DNA from: Polaromonas sp.
GTDB lineage: Bacteria > Pseudomonadota > Gammaproteobacteria > Burkholderiales > Burkholderiaceae_C
Assembly (NCBI GenBank): GCA_013298815.1
Contig: JAAFJF010000004.1
Coordinates: 61,761-125,760 of the forward strand
Reading direction: 5' to 3'
DNA: 64,000 nucleotides
The notes beneath the pieces are model-generated. The model had not been told where the DNA came from. It searched no databases and saw only the letters and a program-made list of their open reading frames with translations. Shown here in pieces: positions 45,087-56,932 of the stretch. The first letter of the stretch is position 1. The number at the start of each line of letters is the position of its first letter. Made by a program: the position numbers and the translations under genes.

Positions 45087-48000
45087 TTATTTTTTCACTT
45101 CTGGTCTTGGGGTTCTTTTTACTTCTGCCACCACAGGGTCCGCCCAAGTTCCTGAAACTTTAAATTCTTTTGTCACAGCTTCAATCAGGGGTTGCCTAAG
45201 AAACAATTGTGCTAGAAATGTGCCTAAACCAATTGCAGGATTGATGGCAGAAGCCACCAGCAAAGAGGCAACGCCAGCATTAACCTCTGGTGCGTAAACC
45301 ACCCTTATGTCTTGCGTACCGGCGGCAATATCAGATTTTCCATCCATCAAAATCACAGCGTTCACGCCACTGATTTGCATGTTATTGGTTGTTGCCAAGC
45401 CTCGATCAATAGCGACATCGCCTCGCAAGAAATCAAATACAAAACCCTCGCTGAATACATCTCTAAAATCTAAACTCAACCGCTTAGCAATAGATTGCAT
45501 GCTCAAAACACTCAATAGTTTCGCAGCGCCTGGGTCCACTTTCAGAAACTGGCCATTCTCCACGTTGATATTGAATTGACCTGCCAATGTCGGGTAATTC
45601 ATAGCCAAAGGCGAGCCACGCCAAGTCAGCTGCCCATCAAGTTTTCCTTTGCCGTTACGCACCACGCCTTTGAAACCAAAACGATCAAGCAATTGCCCTG
45701 TATCCGATATATCAAGCTTGAAATCTATGCCAGTCGTGCGGCGCTCAAGTGTATTGAGCAAATTGGCATCACTTTTGCCGCCAGCTTCTGTACGTAAACC
45801 TTCACGATAAGCCCAAAAGCCATTTGCAGCTAATTTTGCTTCAGGCACAGTGACATTCAGTCGATTCAAACGCCAGATTCGCGCGCTATCAGCACCATTG
45901 GTTGTATTTGACAAACGATTTACGGCATCAATTTCAATTTTTCCAAATTTTAGACCTCGCAATTCGAAATCTTCAACCACCAAATCTAACGCTGGAATAC
46001 TGACTGGCTGCTCATCCAACAATTTTTCGACATCTTTAACCTGTGCTTCCCCAATCACCAATCGTGCGAGTCGTGCATATATGCGCCCCGTGATCAGTGA
46101 AGCTGTTGGTTGTCTGTATTCCACATAGCCGCTGAGCTGTTTGGCTTCCATGTTGGCTCGCCAAATAGAACCCTCCCTTGATCCACCAATCACTATATTT
46201 TCAAATTTTCGTCCTTCAACAATCAGTTCTTTTGCTCGAATAGCCATGATTGAAGGAATCAAATCATCAAAAACATGCTGATTAGACGCAACTTGCACAC
46301 CAGCTTTCGCAGCAGTACCAACTTTGCTGTTTTGCAAGGATGCAAAAAACTTAGCCCACTCATCTGCATCCAACCGGTCAACATTGATATTTGCAGCGAC
46401 AGCGTTATTCAGCTCAGGTGTTGCTTCCCCCGTATCCAAACCAATGCTCATGGATCCGCGAACGACCTTTGGCACATTGCCACTAACATCGCGCATGAGT
46501 TTGAAGTCTGCAATTTTTTCAATACTAAAGTTTATGTTGTCTTTTAGACGAATTTTCCCATCCCGCTCAGGAATAGTAGACGCTTCAACAAGCGTGTTTT
46601 CAAACTTCAGAGGCCATAGACTTTGCGCTGTTTTACTGAACGGCGCAGGCAAAGTCAAAGCCAAACCTTGCAAATTGCTTTGAACAGAAACTTCTGTTTG
46701 ATCATGAACAAAACGCAGTTGCGCAGAGTAGGCCGTACTGCCAGAAGCATTTTTAGCCAACTGCGGAATAAAGCTTAACTCGCTTGCTCGCTGTAATCCA
46801 AGCGCACTGGCTACGCCCTGACCGCTTATAACAACACCCTTACCTGTCGGGCTTAACGCTGGATCGTTGGCATTCAAGTTACCACCATCAAAACGTACAG
46901 CATCGCCAAACATCAAGGCTTGGGCATCTTTGATTAAAAATCCTTTTTCAGAAAACTTCAGCAATCCCTTTGCTTGTCCAATCAACGGTGTTTGTGGCGT
47001 CATTTGAACATCGTTACCCAGAAAGACAACATCGCCCTTAACTCGCATCTTGCTTAAATCGCCTATCGGTAACGACAAGTCAATTTTAAAATCACCCGAG
47101 CCAGTTGCTGTTGCCTTGCTTAACGATTGATTTGTTATGCCGTTCAAAGGCGACTTGCTCACGAAACCTAGCATATCAGTCATAGCACTTTTGCCTTGCG
47201 CACCCACATTAACGACCGTAGTTCTCAAATCTGGAATTGAAACATTCGCAACAGCTATCGCAATACCGGGCAAACTGGCAACTTCTGCACTGCTAGTTTT
47301 AACATTTAAACTGGTTCTATCCAATACCAACTCACCAGCTACCTTACTTAGCTCGGGCCACGGCAAATCTGTAGGGTCTTGCAAGCGTTTCGGTACATAG
47401 GCTACGCGCGCACCGTTGAATCTTGCTGTGATTTTGAAATCGCCTTGGCTAGGTTTTGCTGCAGGTATGTCCCAGACCTCACCTTTGATTTTGAAATCGA
47501 CTTCACTTGCTTTACCGTCGATGAGCAGCTCTCGCACATATTCACGCGCTTTGGCAGGAATACCCAAAGGTAGATATCGTGAGACTTTAGATAGCTCAGC
47601 ATTTATCAATTTAGCGTTTAAATCCAATATACCAGGAAATTTATTTTTGTTAACAGCTGTCGCGGGATCGTTGGTTTTCCAAGTCAACTGCGCAGATCCT
47701 TGTGCGTCTGCATTTTTGAAACTTAAATTGCTCACTGTCACTTCCACATGCGAATCTGCAAATGATGATGTAGTTGAGTCTGGACTTGTTTTGGGATTTG
47801 TAACGCCATTGATTTTTTCGATGAGCGGCAGTTGCGACACACGCCAAGCGACATCTGCATTCAGTTGATCAATTGGTATGACTGCATCGCTGAACATACC
47901 GGGCAAATCAATGGCGCCTTTGTCTATGGTGATTTTTGCCTTACCACCTGTTGGGTTCACATCAAAATCAATGTTTGCACCGCGAAAACCTGGTCGCCCA

Positions 48001-49391
48001 ACAGCATCGTGTCTATCTAAGCCCTCACCGATTTGCTGGTCGCTTGATTTCGAAGAAATTTGTACCCCTTTGATAACGCCTTTTGCCGTTAAATTTTGTG
48101 GCGCATCGGGATAACCTTGCCAGTGCGCACTGATGGATTCAATAACACCCTGAGGCGCTAGACTACTGAGCAATGCATGTGCGGAAGCGCTCAAGGGAAT
48201 CTTGTTGGCTATCAGGCTAATGACCGCCAGATCCAGCTTATCAGCTCTGAAGTCATTGATGCTTTTGGCAGCGTCAAAAGCTGTTAAACCGCTGTTTTTT
48301 GCTGCGGCATTCAAAGGCGCTGTTGGGTTAGTTTGTGAAAACAACATATTGCCGCCTGGCCAACGCAAACCATCACGCGTTTGAAATTGTAGATTTTGCG
48401 TCGCGGCTTCAAAGCCCTGATTCAGCTTACGTCCTATCAAGCGGCCAGACATGGACTGCAAGCCCAAAGGCTCCAAACCTTTGCCCAAAGTGGCATCCAC
48501 CTGTTCAAGAGCGACGTCGGCAGTGGTGCTGGCCCACTCACCTTTGACAACACTGGTCCAAGACTTCAACCTACCAACACCTCGGCCAGACTGACCGTCC
48601 AGCTTGATATATCGGCTGATTTCTGAAACATCTATTTTAGAAAAATCAGTAAAAACCTGTCCAGACCACGCTTTGAAATTACCTTTGTCAGCCGACAAAA
48701 GCGACTGTGTGAACAAACCACGCCATGAAAATCTATCGCCCCAATTCAATGGCGGCGTTGCATCCAAACGCAGTTCGTGTTTGTTCAAAGGGTTGCGCGA
48801 CACAAAATCGACTCGACTAAGCGTCAACGGTGGTGGTACTCCCAAAGCACCGTTGGGCATTTCATCCACCCAGTGCACCATGCCGTTACGAATGACGAAT
48901 TCAGGTTGCGAAAAAAACCAATCTGCAGCACCGCCTGAGTTGTTATCATTTTTAGTAAAATCTAAACCCGCCACCGTCAATTTGCCATTAGCATCGCGCC
49001 GTATGTTCAATTCTGGCGATTCGATCAAAATTTGCTCTGCATTCAGGCGCAATAACGAAGCAGGCGATACTGATGCCAGAATGCGGGGCAATTTCAACGC
49101 CTCTCGACCCGCCGCATCCAACAATGCAATATTCTTCAGCTCAAAAGATGGGATAAGCCCTACAGATTTGGCTGAAATTTCGCCAACCTTAACTGGAACA
49201 CCCAGCATCTTGCTGGCTTCAATTTCAAGCCGTGGGCGAAGTTCTCCAATTCGGGGCACAATCACCCAATGCAAAGCTACCCATGCCATCCCGAAAATCA
49301 ACCATGCTGCAACAGCCAAGCCAAGCAAAAGCTTGCTCAGCGCGGCGGTAATTTTCCAAAATTTCAGGGTGGCTTGGTCTGTTTGATTCAT
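45087..49391 (-). CDS. yhdP: YhdP family (AsmA-like) envelope protein, TIGR02099
   Basis: A 1434-residue protein with one N-terminal membrane helix (near 18-40, LLLGLAVAAWLIFGMAWVAL) followed by a very long, beta-rich periplasmic region. The opening PRIGELRPRLEIEASKMLG and the C-terminal QDIRVVYAPEVNAGVASLL are typical of YhdP/TIGR02099, which with TamB-like proteins is thought to carry phospholipids to the outer membrane. ATG 49391 leaves room for a promoter before the divergent glnE; ATG 49442 is also in frame. Confidence 0.88.
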   Translation of the reverse strand: MNQTDQATLKFWKITAALSKLLLGLAVAAWLIFGMAWVALHWVIVPRIGELRPRLEIEASKMLGVPVKVGEISAKSVGLIPSFELKNIALLDAAGREALKLPRILASVSPASLLRLNAEQILIESPELNIRRDANGKLTVAGLDFTKNDNNSGGAADWFFSQPEFVIRNGMVHWVDEMPNGALGVPPPLTLSRVDFVSRNPLNKHELRLDATPPLNWGDRFSWRGLFTQSLLSADKGNFKAWSGQVFTDFSKIDVSEISRYIKLDGQSGRGVGRLKSWTSVVKGEWASTTADVALEQVDATLGKGLEPLGLQSMSGRLIGRKLNQGFEAATQNLQFQTRDGLRWPGGNMLFSQTNPTAPLNAAAKNSGLTAFDAAKSINDFRADKLDLAVISLIANKIPLSASAHALLSSLAPQGVIESISAHWQGYPDAPQNLTAKGVIKGVQISSKSSDQQIGEGLDRHDAVGRPGFRGANIDFDVNPTGGKAKITIDKGAIDLPGMFSDAVIPIDQLNADVAWRVSQLPLIEKINGVTNPKTSPDSTTSSFADSHVEVTVSNLSFKNADAQGSAQLTWKTNDPATAVNKNKFPGILDLNAKLINAELSKVSRYLPLGIPAKAREYVRELLIDGKASEVDFKIKGEVWDIPAAKPSQGDFKITARFNGARVAYVPKRLQDPTDLPWPELSKVAGELVLDRTSLNVKTSSAEVASLPGIAIAVANVSIPDLRTTVVNVGAQGKSAMTDMLGFVSKSPLNGITNQSLSKATATGSGDFKIDLSLPIGDLSKMRVKGDVVFLGNDVQMTPQTPLIGQAKGLLKFSEKGFLIKDAQALMFGDAVRFDGGNLNANDPALSPTGKGVVISGQGVASALGLQRASELSFIPQLAKNASGSTAYSAQLRFVHDQTEVSVQSNLQGLALTLPAPFSKTAQSLWPLKFENTLVEASTIPERDGKIRLKDNINFSIEKIADFKLMRDVSGNVPKVVRGSMSIGLDTGEATPELNNAVAANINVDRLDADEWAKFFASLQNSKVGTAAKAGVQVASNQHVFDDLIPSIMAIRAKELIVEGRKFENIVIGGSREGSIWRANMEAKQLSGYVEYRQPTASLITGRIYARLARLVIGEAQVKDVEKLLDEQPVSIPALDLVVEDFELRGLKFGKIEIDAVNRLSNTTNGADSARIWRLNRLNVTVPEAKLAANGFWAYREGLRTEAGGKSDANLLNTLERRTTGIDFKLDISDTGQLLDRFGFKGVVRNGKGKLDGQLTWRGSPLAMNYPTLAGQFNINVENGQFLKVDPGAAKLLSVLSMQSIAKRLSLDFRDVFSEGFVFDFLRGDVAIDRGLATTNNMQISGVNAVILMDGKSDIAAGTQDIRVVYAPEVNAGVASLLVASAINPAIGLGTFLAQLFLRQPLIEAVTKEFKVSGTWADPVVAEVKRTPRPEVKK

Positions 49392-49453
49392 AGGTTGCAG
49401 TCCACAATTATGACTGCTCGCTTCGGTCATAGTTCCTAACATCTGCCTTCGAT

Positions 49454-52168
49454 ATGTCGAACTTGGCTAGGTTTGCCCATTATTCACGCTACTTTCAACG
49501 CATTGATAGGCGTTATGCAGATTATTTGCATAAATTAGAGCCTGGGCAGCCGCAACGCGCCCAGATGCAAGCCAGTTACCAAGCCTTGCGGCAAACCGGT
49601 TTTGACACAAGTTCAGCGCTGCGTATTTTGCGGCAGCTAGTGATACACAGGCTGGTTCAACTGGACTGTGAACAACATGCAGATTTGCAGGTGGTCACCC
49701 GAGCCATGACAGATTTGGCTGAGTTTGCATTAGAAACAGCTTTGGGTACCGCATATGCAGAGCTTGATACCTTGCACGGCAAACCGCTGAATGCCCAAAT
49801 GTGGGTTGTTGGCATGGGCAAATTAGGTGCGCGTGAGCTTAATGTTTCCAGCGATATTGACTTGGTATATGTTTATGACCGCGAGGGCGAAACGATTGGC
49901 AATGCCGCAGGCGGTCACAAAATCTCGCACCAAGAGTATTTTGCCAAAGCCGTCAAAATTGTTTATGACTTGATCGGCACGACCACCGAACATGGTTTTG
50001 TCTTTCGGGTTGATTTAGCGCTTAGGCCACATGGCAATTCTGGCCCCGCTGTGGTGTCTTTGGCGGGTCTGGAGCATTATTTACAAGTACAGGGCCGAGA
50101 ATGGGAGCGCTTTGCTTGGTTGAAGAGCCGCGTGGTTGCGCCTCTAAGCTGCCTAAACAATGGATCAGCCAAAGCTTTGCGAGATGTGGTTTTGCCCTTT
50201 GTGTTCAGGAAATACTTGGATTACAACGTTTTTGAGTCCTTACGCACGCTGCATCGCCAAATCCGCCAAGAATCTGCACGCCGCAGCGCTGGCAGGCCAG
50301 AGCGGGCTAACGACGTGAAGCTCTCACGCGGCGGGATTCGCGAAATTGAGTTTACCGTGCAGTTGTTACAAGTCGTGCGCGCTGGCCAGTACCCCGAGCT
50401 GCGCAAGCGTCCAACGGTTGACGCGTTGCAACGCGTCGCCCATGCCGGTTTGATGCCGCAAGCTACTGCCAAAGCACTTTGCCAAGCCTACGAGTTTTTG
50501 CGCCGCGTTGAGCATCGCATCCAATACCTAGACGACCAACAAACCCATGCCATGCCAACAGGCGATGCTGATTTGCAGTGGATAGCGCAAACCATGGGTT
50601 ACAAAGAGTGTGACAGCGACAGCCGAGCATTTTTGTCCGACTTAGACGCGCACCGCGAGCTGGTGGCAAATGAGTTTGACAAGTTATTGGGCGGCTTCCA
50701 ACAAACCAGCGCCCAAGCCAACGCCAAAGATTGCGGTACACAAGCCTGTAAAGTTTGCCCCAGCCCAGAAGCGAATGCTGGCGCGGCGGCAAACCCAGAA
50801 TTTGACAAACGCATAGCCACCTTGGTACAGCACCCACGTGTGCTTAACCTACGTGAAGATGCAAAAACCAGACTGATGCGGCTGGTTCAGCGGACAGCTT
50901 CGTGGTTACACGACGGTCGCATCACCGAGCTGGCAGCCCTTCGCAGCGCTGATTTTTTAGAGCCTTTGCTGCGCCGTGAGAGCTACTTATCGCTCTTATG
51001 GGAGCGGCCTGTCGTGCACGAGCGCTTGCTTAAACTCCTGGGCAGCGCCCGCTGGCCTGCCAAGTATTTGTTGCAACACCCCGGCGTGATGGACGAATTG
51101 GCTGGCGACGCTTGGTTAACCGAGCGGTTTGATGCGGTCGAGTTTGAAGCCGAGCTTAGCCTGCGTCTCAAATCATTGAAATCAACGGGTGAAGACGATA
51201 CAGAGACACTTTTAAACCTCCTACGCCGCGCCCACCACGCGGAGCTGTTTCGCACCCTAGCACGCGACATAGAAGGACAGCTTACCGTTGAGCAAGTAGC
51301 TGATGACCTAAGTGCACTGGCTGACGCTGTGCTACGCATTACTGTGGCTTGGTGCTGGGATCGCCACAAAAACAAACACATTGACTACCCCCAAATCGCC
51401 ATCATCGGCTACGGCAAGTTGGGCGGTAAAGAACTTGGGTACGGTAGCGACCTAGACATTGTGTTCATTTACGAAGATTTAAATGAAAATGCTGGTGAAA
51501 TATACAGCTCATTTGTACGCAAACTTATCACCTGGCTAGACACCAAAACTTCAGAAGGCGATTTGTTTGAAATCGACACCGCACTGCGCCCCAACGGCAA
51601 TTCAGGGCTTTTAGTCACGTCCTTTTCCGCCTTTGCCGACTACCAAGAAAAACGCGGCAGCAACGCCGCTTGGACATGGGAGCACCAAGCCATGACCCGC
51701 GCCCGTTTTATCGCAGGTTTTGAACCTTTGCGAGGTAAATTCGACCAAGTCCGCCAAAACGTCATCTCCGCCCCGCGCGATTTACCCGCCTTGAAGCAAG
51801 AAATCGTCGCTATGCGCGACAAAGTCCGCGCTGCGCACCCCGTCAAAGCTACGTTTTTCGATGTCAAACACAGCCCAGGCGGCATGGTTGACGCCGAATT
51901 TGCCGTGCAATACCTCGTGCTAGCGCACAGCGCAGCGCACCCTGAGCTGCAAGCCAATGTGGGCAATATAGCGTTGATGCAGCGCTCGGAAACGGCAGGC
52001 TTGCTGCCCAAAGGCGTGGGCTTTGCCGCCGCAGACGCATACCGCAGCCAGCGCCACGTCCAACACGTCGCCCGACTGGACGAAGCGCCCACACAGGTGT
52101 CGGCTACTGAGCTTTTAGCAGAAAAAGCAGCAATGTTGGCGCTTTGGGATGCGGTTTTTGCTATTTAA
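49454..52168 (+). CDS. glnE: Bifunctional glutamine synthetase adenylyltransferase/deadenylase
   Basis: A 904-residue enzyme that adenylylates and deadenylylates glutamine synthetase in response to PII. Two nucleotidyltransferase domains are seen: GARELNVSSDIDLVY near residue 125 (adenylyl-removing) and GGKELGYGSDLDIVF near 660 (adenylyl-transferring). SPGGMVDAEFAVQYLVL follows in the C-terminal domain. The last codons and TAA fall in a copy of the dispersed repeat. It diverges from yhdP. Confidence 0.95.
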   Translation: MSNLARFAHYSRYFQRIDRRYADYLHKLEPGQPQRAQMQASYQALRQTGFDTSSALRILRQLVIHRLVQLDCEQHADLQVVTRAMTDLAEFALETALGTAYAELDTLHGKPLNAQMWVVGMGKLGARELNVSSDIDLVYVYDREGETIGNAAGGHKISHQEYFAKAVKIVYDLIGTTTEHGFVFRVDLALRPHGNSGPAVVSLAGLEHYLQVQGREWERFAWLKSRVVAPLSCLNNGSAKALRDVVLPFVFRKYLDYNVFESLRTLHRQIRQESARRSAGRPERANDVKLSRGGIREIEFTVQLLQVVRAGQYPELRKRPTVDALQRVAHAGLMPQATAKALCQAYEFLRRVEHRIQYLDDQQTHAMPTGDADLQWIAQTMGYKECDSDSRAFLSDLDAHRELVANEFDKLLGGFQQTSAQANAKDCGTQACKVCPSPEANAGAAANPEFDKRIATLVQHPRVLNLREDAKTRLMRLVQRTASWLHDGRITELAALRSADFLEPLLRRESYLSLLWERPVVHERLLKLLGSARWPAKYLLQHPGVMDELAGDAWLTERFDAVEFEAELSLRLKSLKSTGEDDTETLLNLLRRAHHAELFRTLARDIEGQLTVEQVADDLSALADAVLRITVAWCWDRHKNKHIDYPQIAIIGYGKLGGKELGYGSDLDIVFIYEDLNENAGEIYSSFVRKLITWLDTKTSEGDLFEIDTALRPNGNSGLLVTSFSAFADYQEKRGSNAAWTWEHQAMTRARFIAGFEPLRGKFDQVRQNVISAPRDLPALKQEIVAMRDKVRAAHPVKATFFDVKHSPGGMVDAEFAVQYLVLAHSAAHPELQANVGNIALMQRSETAGLLPKGVGFAAADAYRSQRHVQHVARLDEAPTQVSATELLAEKAAMLALWDAVFAI

Positions 52169-52209
52169 TTTATAGCTTCTCAGGCAGTAAATACGCTGGA
52201 TACAGGCAT
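52160..52209 (+). repeat. Dispersed ~50-bp repeat at the 3' end of glnE
   Basis: The copy reads ATAGCTTCTCAGGCAGTAAA, then TACGCTGGATACAGGCA. Its first bases contain the glnE stop codon (TAA at 52166-52168); the remainder is intergenic. Confidence 0.85.
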
Positions 52210-52252
52210 ATTTAGGCCTAAAAAGTTACTATTTCAGTGATTTTTGGTGATT

Positions 52253-52735
52253 TTATCGGCTTGAGCGAATCTTAGCCACCAAGGCCGTCGTCGAATATCC
52301 CTTCACAAACGGCAGCGCCAGCGCTTTGCCGCCGTAGCTTTCTACCAGCTGTGCTTCTTTCAACTTAGCCATGTCGTAATCGCCGCCTTTGACGATGATA
52401 TTTGGGCGTAGTTCGTTGATGATCTCAAGTGGCGTGTCTTCGCTGAACCAGGTGACTAGGCTGACAGATTCGAGGGCGGCTATCAGCGTGGCGCGGTCGG
52501 CCTCGTTGTTCAGAGGGCGCTCAACATCGTTTTGGCCTTTTCCTAGGCGTTTGGCGGAAACGTCGGAATTTAGAGCGACGACCAAGCTGCCACCCAAATT
52601 GCGAGCTTGGGCTAGGTAGGTGACATGACCGGTATGCAACACGTCAAACACCCCATTGGTGAAAACAACAGGTTGCGGCAGTGCTTTGAAGCGAGCTGCG
52701 GCGTCTTGGCGGGAGGTGATTTTGTCTAAAAACAT
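52253..52735 (-). CDS. rfaE2: D-glycero-beta-D-manno-heptose 1-phosphate adenylyltransferase
   Basis: A 160-residue nucleotidyltransferase for ADP-heptose, the LPS inner-core precursor. NGVFDVLHTGHVTYLAQA contains the HxGH motif, and IIVKGGDYDMAKL and FVKGYSTTALVAKI follow. It corresponds to the C-terminal domain of bifunctional HldE; the kinase domain is not attached and must be separate, as is usual in betaproteobacteria. Confidence 0.94.
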   Translation of the reverse strand: MFLDKITSRQDAAARFKALPQPVVFTNGVFDVLHTGHVTYLAQARNLGGSLVVALNSDVSAKRLGKGQNDVERPLNNEADRATLIAALESVSLVTWFSEDTPLEIINELRPNIIVKGGDYDMAKLKEAQLVESYGGKALALPFVKGYSTTALVAKIRSSR

Positions 52736-52793
52736 TGAACCGCTTGTGTCCCACTTTACAAAAGCGGGACTTGGGGGGATTTCATCTTAGCAA

Positions 52794-53411
52794 TCAAGCC
52801 GGCTTTGAGTCGATGAAGCTCTGCTTGAGCATCAGCTTCTCTTGCAATTTGGCCAAATTGGGGTGCGTGTTGCGCCAGTTGATGTCAGGGAATCGGAAAT
52901 CCAAATAACCCAAAGCGCTGCCCACGGCAATGTCTGCCAAGCTGAGGTGAATGCCTGCGCAAAAAGGTTTATCGCCCAAACCCGTGCTCATGGCTTTCAA
53001 ACTGTCGGTGACTTTGCCTAGCTGGCGGTCAATCCACGCTTGGCTGCGTTGCTCCGCCGTTCGCCCAGCCCAAGTGGCTTCTAAACGCGCCAAGATGGAG
53101 GCATCCAGCAAACCATCGGCCAATGCTTCCCAGGTTTTCACCTCGGCACGCTCGCGGCCAGAAGCGGGAATCAGCTTACCCACAGGGGACAAAATATCTA
53201 GGTATTCGACGATCACGCGCGAGTCAAACAAGGCCTCACCAGCGTCCAAAATCAAACAAGGCACTTTGCCCAGCGGGTTGGCTTGGTGGATGGTCGTGTC
53301 GGCAGACCACACGTTTTCTTCAACAAAGGTGTATTCAAGTTTCTTTTCAGCCATCACAATGCGCACTTTTCGCACATAGGGGCTGGTCGTCGCGCCAATC
53401 AGTTTTAACAT
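52794..53411 (-). CDS. Glutathione S-transferase family protein
   Basis: A 205-residue thioredoxin-fold GST. The N-terminal TTSPYVRKVRIVMAEKKL has the usual Ser/Tyr start but no active Cys, NPLGKVPCLILDAGEALFDS is the glutathione-binding cis-Pro and Asp-Ser region, and a helical C-terminal domain with LSLADIAVGSALGYLD follows. It resembles YibF-type bacterial GSTs; the substrate is unknown. Confidence 0.9.
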   Translation of the reverse strand: MLKLIGATTSPYVRKVRIVMAEKKLEYTFVEENVWSADTTIHQANPLGKVPCLILDAGEALFDSRVIVEYLDILSPVGKLIPASGRERAEVKTWEALADGLLDASILARLEATWAGRTAEQRSQAWIDRQLGKVTDSLKAMSTGLGDKPFCAGIHLSLADIAVGSALGYLDFRFPDINWRNTHPNLAKLQEKLMLKQSFIDSKPA

Positions 53412-53473
53412 TCAGTTCAATATGTAGTCTCTATGGTCTTCATTCTATAGTGCGACTCTGCATATTTTTTTGA

Positions 53474-55039
<1,566 letters not shown>

Positions 55040-55067
55040 AAATCGCTTAAATTTTACTTTTTAGGTG

Positions 55068-55124
55068 CTAAATATGCCTCTACCCAGCGTATTTACTGCC
55101 TAAGCAGCTATATTATTCATAGCA
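55068..55124 (-). repeat. Dispersed ~50-bp repeat, intergenic copy (purB/yaeQ)
   Basis: On the - strand the copy reads ATAGCTGCTTAGGCAGTAAA, then TACGCTGGGTAGAGGCA, the closest match to the consensus in the window. Confidence 0.88.
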
Positions 55125-55159
55125 TTTTATTTATTTATACCTGAGCACTGCAGTCACTT

Positions 55160-55720
55160 ATGGCCATCAAATCCACCATTTTCAAGGCCAGTTTGTCGAT
55201 TGCGGACATTGACCACAACTACTACGCCGACCACCCCTTCACCCTAGCCCGCCACCCTAGCGAGACCGACGAACGCATGATGATTCGCCTGGTCGCCATG
55301 GCTTTGCAGGCGCACCAGTTGCAAACCGTGTGCGGCGGCGACGGTACGCTGGCGTTTGGCGCGGGTTTGTCCGACCCAGACGAACCAGATGTTTGGCTGC
55401 GCGATTACACCCAAGCGACCCGTTTGTGGATTGAAGTGGGCGCACCCGAAGAGAAGCCTGTCTTGAAAGCCTGCGGCAAGGCAGATTTAGCGATGGTTTA
55501 TTGCTACAACCATGCGGCTGAAGTGTGGTTCAAAGCTTTAGAAAACAAAGTAAGCCGCGCTAAAAACTTGCAAATTTGGCGCGTGCCCACCCTGCAATCG
55601 CAAGAACTCGCCAAACTGGCTACCCGCAGCATGCAGCTGCAAGCGACCATTCAAGAAGGCGCGCTGATGATGAGCGACGGCGCGAACACGGTGGATGTGG
55701 AGTGTGTGCGCTGGTTGTAG
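55160..55720 (+). CDS. yaeQ: YaeQ family protein
   Basis: A 186-residue protein of the PD-(D/E)xK-like YaeQ family. MAIKSTIFKASLSIADIDHN at the start, HPSETDERMMIRLVAMAL, then LWIEVGAPEEKPVLKACGKA carry the conserved acidic and Lys residues of the presumed nuclease-like core. In Escherichia coli YaeQ was linked to suppression of rfaH phenotypes; no biochemical role is settled. It follows purB and a repeat copy. Confidence 0.93.
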   Translation: MAIKSTIFKASLSIADIDHNYYADHPFTLARHPSETDERMMIRLVAMALQAHQLQTVCGGDGTLAFGAGLSDPDEPDVWLRDYTQATRLWIEVGAPEEKPVLKACGKADLAMVYCYNHAAEVWFKALENKVSRAKNLQIWRVPTLQSQELAKLATRSMQLQATIQEGALMMSDGANTVDVECVRWL

Positions 55721-55731
55721 AGCAACTTTAA

Positions 55732-56796
55732 TTACTGAATCTGCTCTGCCCTGTAAAATCCCGAATTAACCAGCACTTGCTTGATGTTGCTGGCATCAAC
55801 CAGCACTGGTTTGAGCAGGAACGACGGGATGACTTTGACGCCGTTGTTGTAAGTCTTGCTGTCATTTACCGTAGGCGCTTTGCCTTGGATCAAGGCATCA
55901 GCCATTTGGGCCGTCACGCGGGCGAGTTCACGGGTATCTTTGAAGATAGTGGACGATTGTTGACCACGCAGCACTGCTTTCGTCGCAGGAATGTCTGCAT
56001 CTTGGCCTGTGATGACTGGCATTGGGTTACCAGATTGCCCGTAGCCCGCTTTCACAAAACCATTAATCAACTCACCGGCAATACCGTCGTTAGGCGACAG
56101 CACGGCGTCCAAACGGTGTTTTGAATAGTATTTAGGCAACAAAACGCTCAAACGCGCTTTTGCGATGGCGCCGTTCCAGCCTTTTGTGGAGACGTTGTTC
56201 ATCCCTTCTTGGCCAGATTCAATAATCAGCTGCTTTTTATCAATGTAGGGCTTGAGCACGGACATAGCGCCGTCGTAGAAGAAAAAGGCGTTGTTGTCGT
56301 CCTGCGAGCCCGCGAAAAGCTCAATCCTGAAAGGGCCTTTGCCTGCAGCTAAATCTAAACGTTTCACGATGTCGGCGCCTTGCTTCACACCAACGTCAAA
56401 ATTGTCAAACGTGGCGTAGTAGTCCACATTGGCGCTGTCACGGATCAAGCGGTCATAAGAGATGACCTTGATCTTTTTATCGCCTGCTTTTTTGAGTACT
56501 TCAGTCAGCTTTTTACCGTCTACGGCGGCAATCACTAGCACTTTGACGCCCTTCTTGATCATGCCCTCGATTTGCGCGATTTGCATGTCTGCGCCCGCAC
56601 TGGCGTATTGCAAGTCTGAGGCCAAGTTGACCTTGTTTAACTCACGCATGATAGACAAACCATCATTCACCCAGCGCATATTGCTGAATTCAGGCATGGA
56701 CACCCCTACAGCCACTTGCTCCTGTGCTGTCACGAAACCAGACCCCAAGGCCAAGCACGCTGCCACCAATGAAAATCTAACTTTTTGAAACAACAT
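55732..56796 (-). CDS. ChvE-like periplasmic sugar-binding protein (orphan)
   Basis: A 354-residue type I periplasmic binding protein. The signal peptide ends near residue 24 (VTAQ). VGVSMPEFSNMRWVNDG, KGVKVLVIAAVDGKKL, SYDRLIRDSANVDYYATFDN and GSQDDNNAFFFYDGAMSVL closely match the ChvE/multiple-monosaccharide (xylose, glucose, galactose) group. No ABC ATPase or permease gene lies nearby, so it acts with a transporter elsewhere or as a chemoreceptor ligand carrier. Confidence 0.88.
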   Translation of the reverse strand: MLFQKVRFSLVAACLALGSGFVTAQEQVAVGVSMPEFSNMRWVNDGLSIMRELNKVNLASDLQYASAGADMQIAQIEGMIKKGVKVLVIAAVDGKKLTEVLKKAGDKKIKVISYDRLIRDSANVDYYATFDNFDVGVKQGADIVKRLDLAAGKGPFRIELFAGSQDDNNAFFFYDGAMSVLKPYIDKKQLIIESGQEGMNNVSTKGWNGAIAKARLSVLLPKYYSKHRLDAVLSPNDGIAGELINGFVKAGYGQSGNPMPVITGQDADIPATKAVLRGQQSSTIFKDTRELARVTAQMADALIQGKAPTVNDSKTYNNGVKVIPSFLLKPVLVDASNIKQVLVNSGFYRAEQIQ

Positions 56797-56932
56797 ACTT
56801 ACCTTTGTTACTTAATTTTGTGAACTAATTGGTTACTTTGTTCAATGCTTGAACTAAATACCTATTATCTAAAAGTTAAGGTAAAGCGTCTAGTAGCTAA
56901 ACGACGTGTTAACTCAGGACATACCCTTGTGT

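Noticed and set aside
48604..49386. 260-residue open frame on the + strand opposite yhdP
   Set aside because: It is a mirror frame of a strongly supported gene, with low-complexity Ser/Pro/Lys composition and no recognisable domain.
52748..52770. Inverted repeat GTCCC...GGGAC before the heptose-P adenylyltransferase gene
   Set aside because: The stem has mismatches and no T-run, and could be chance; not enough to call a terminator or operator.
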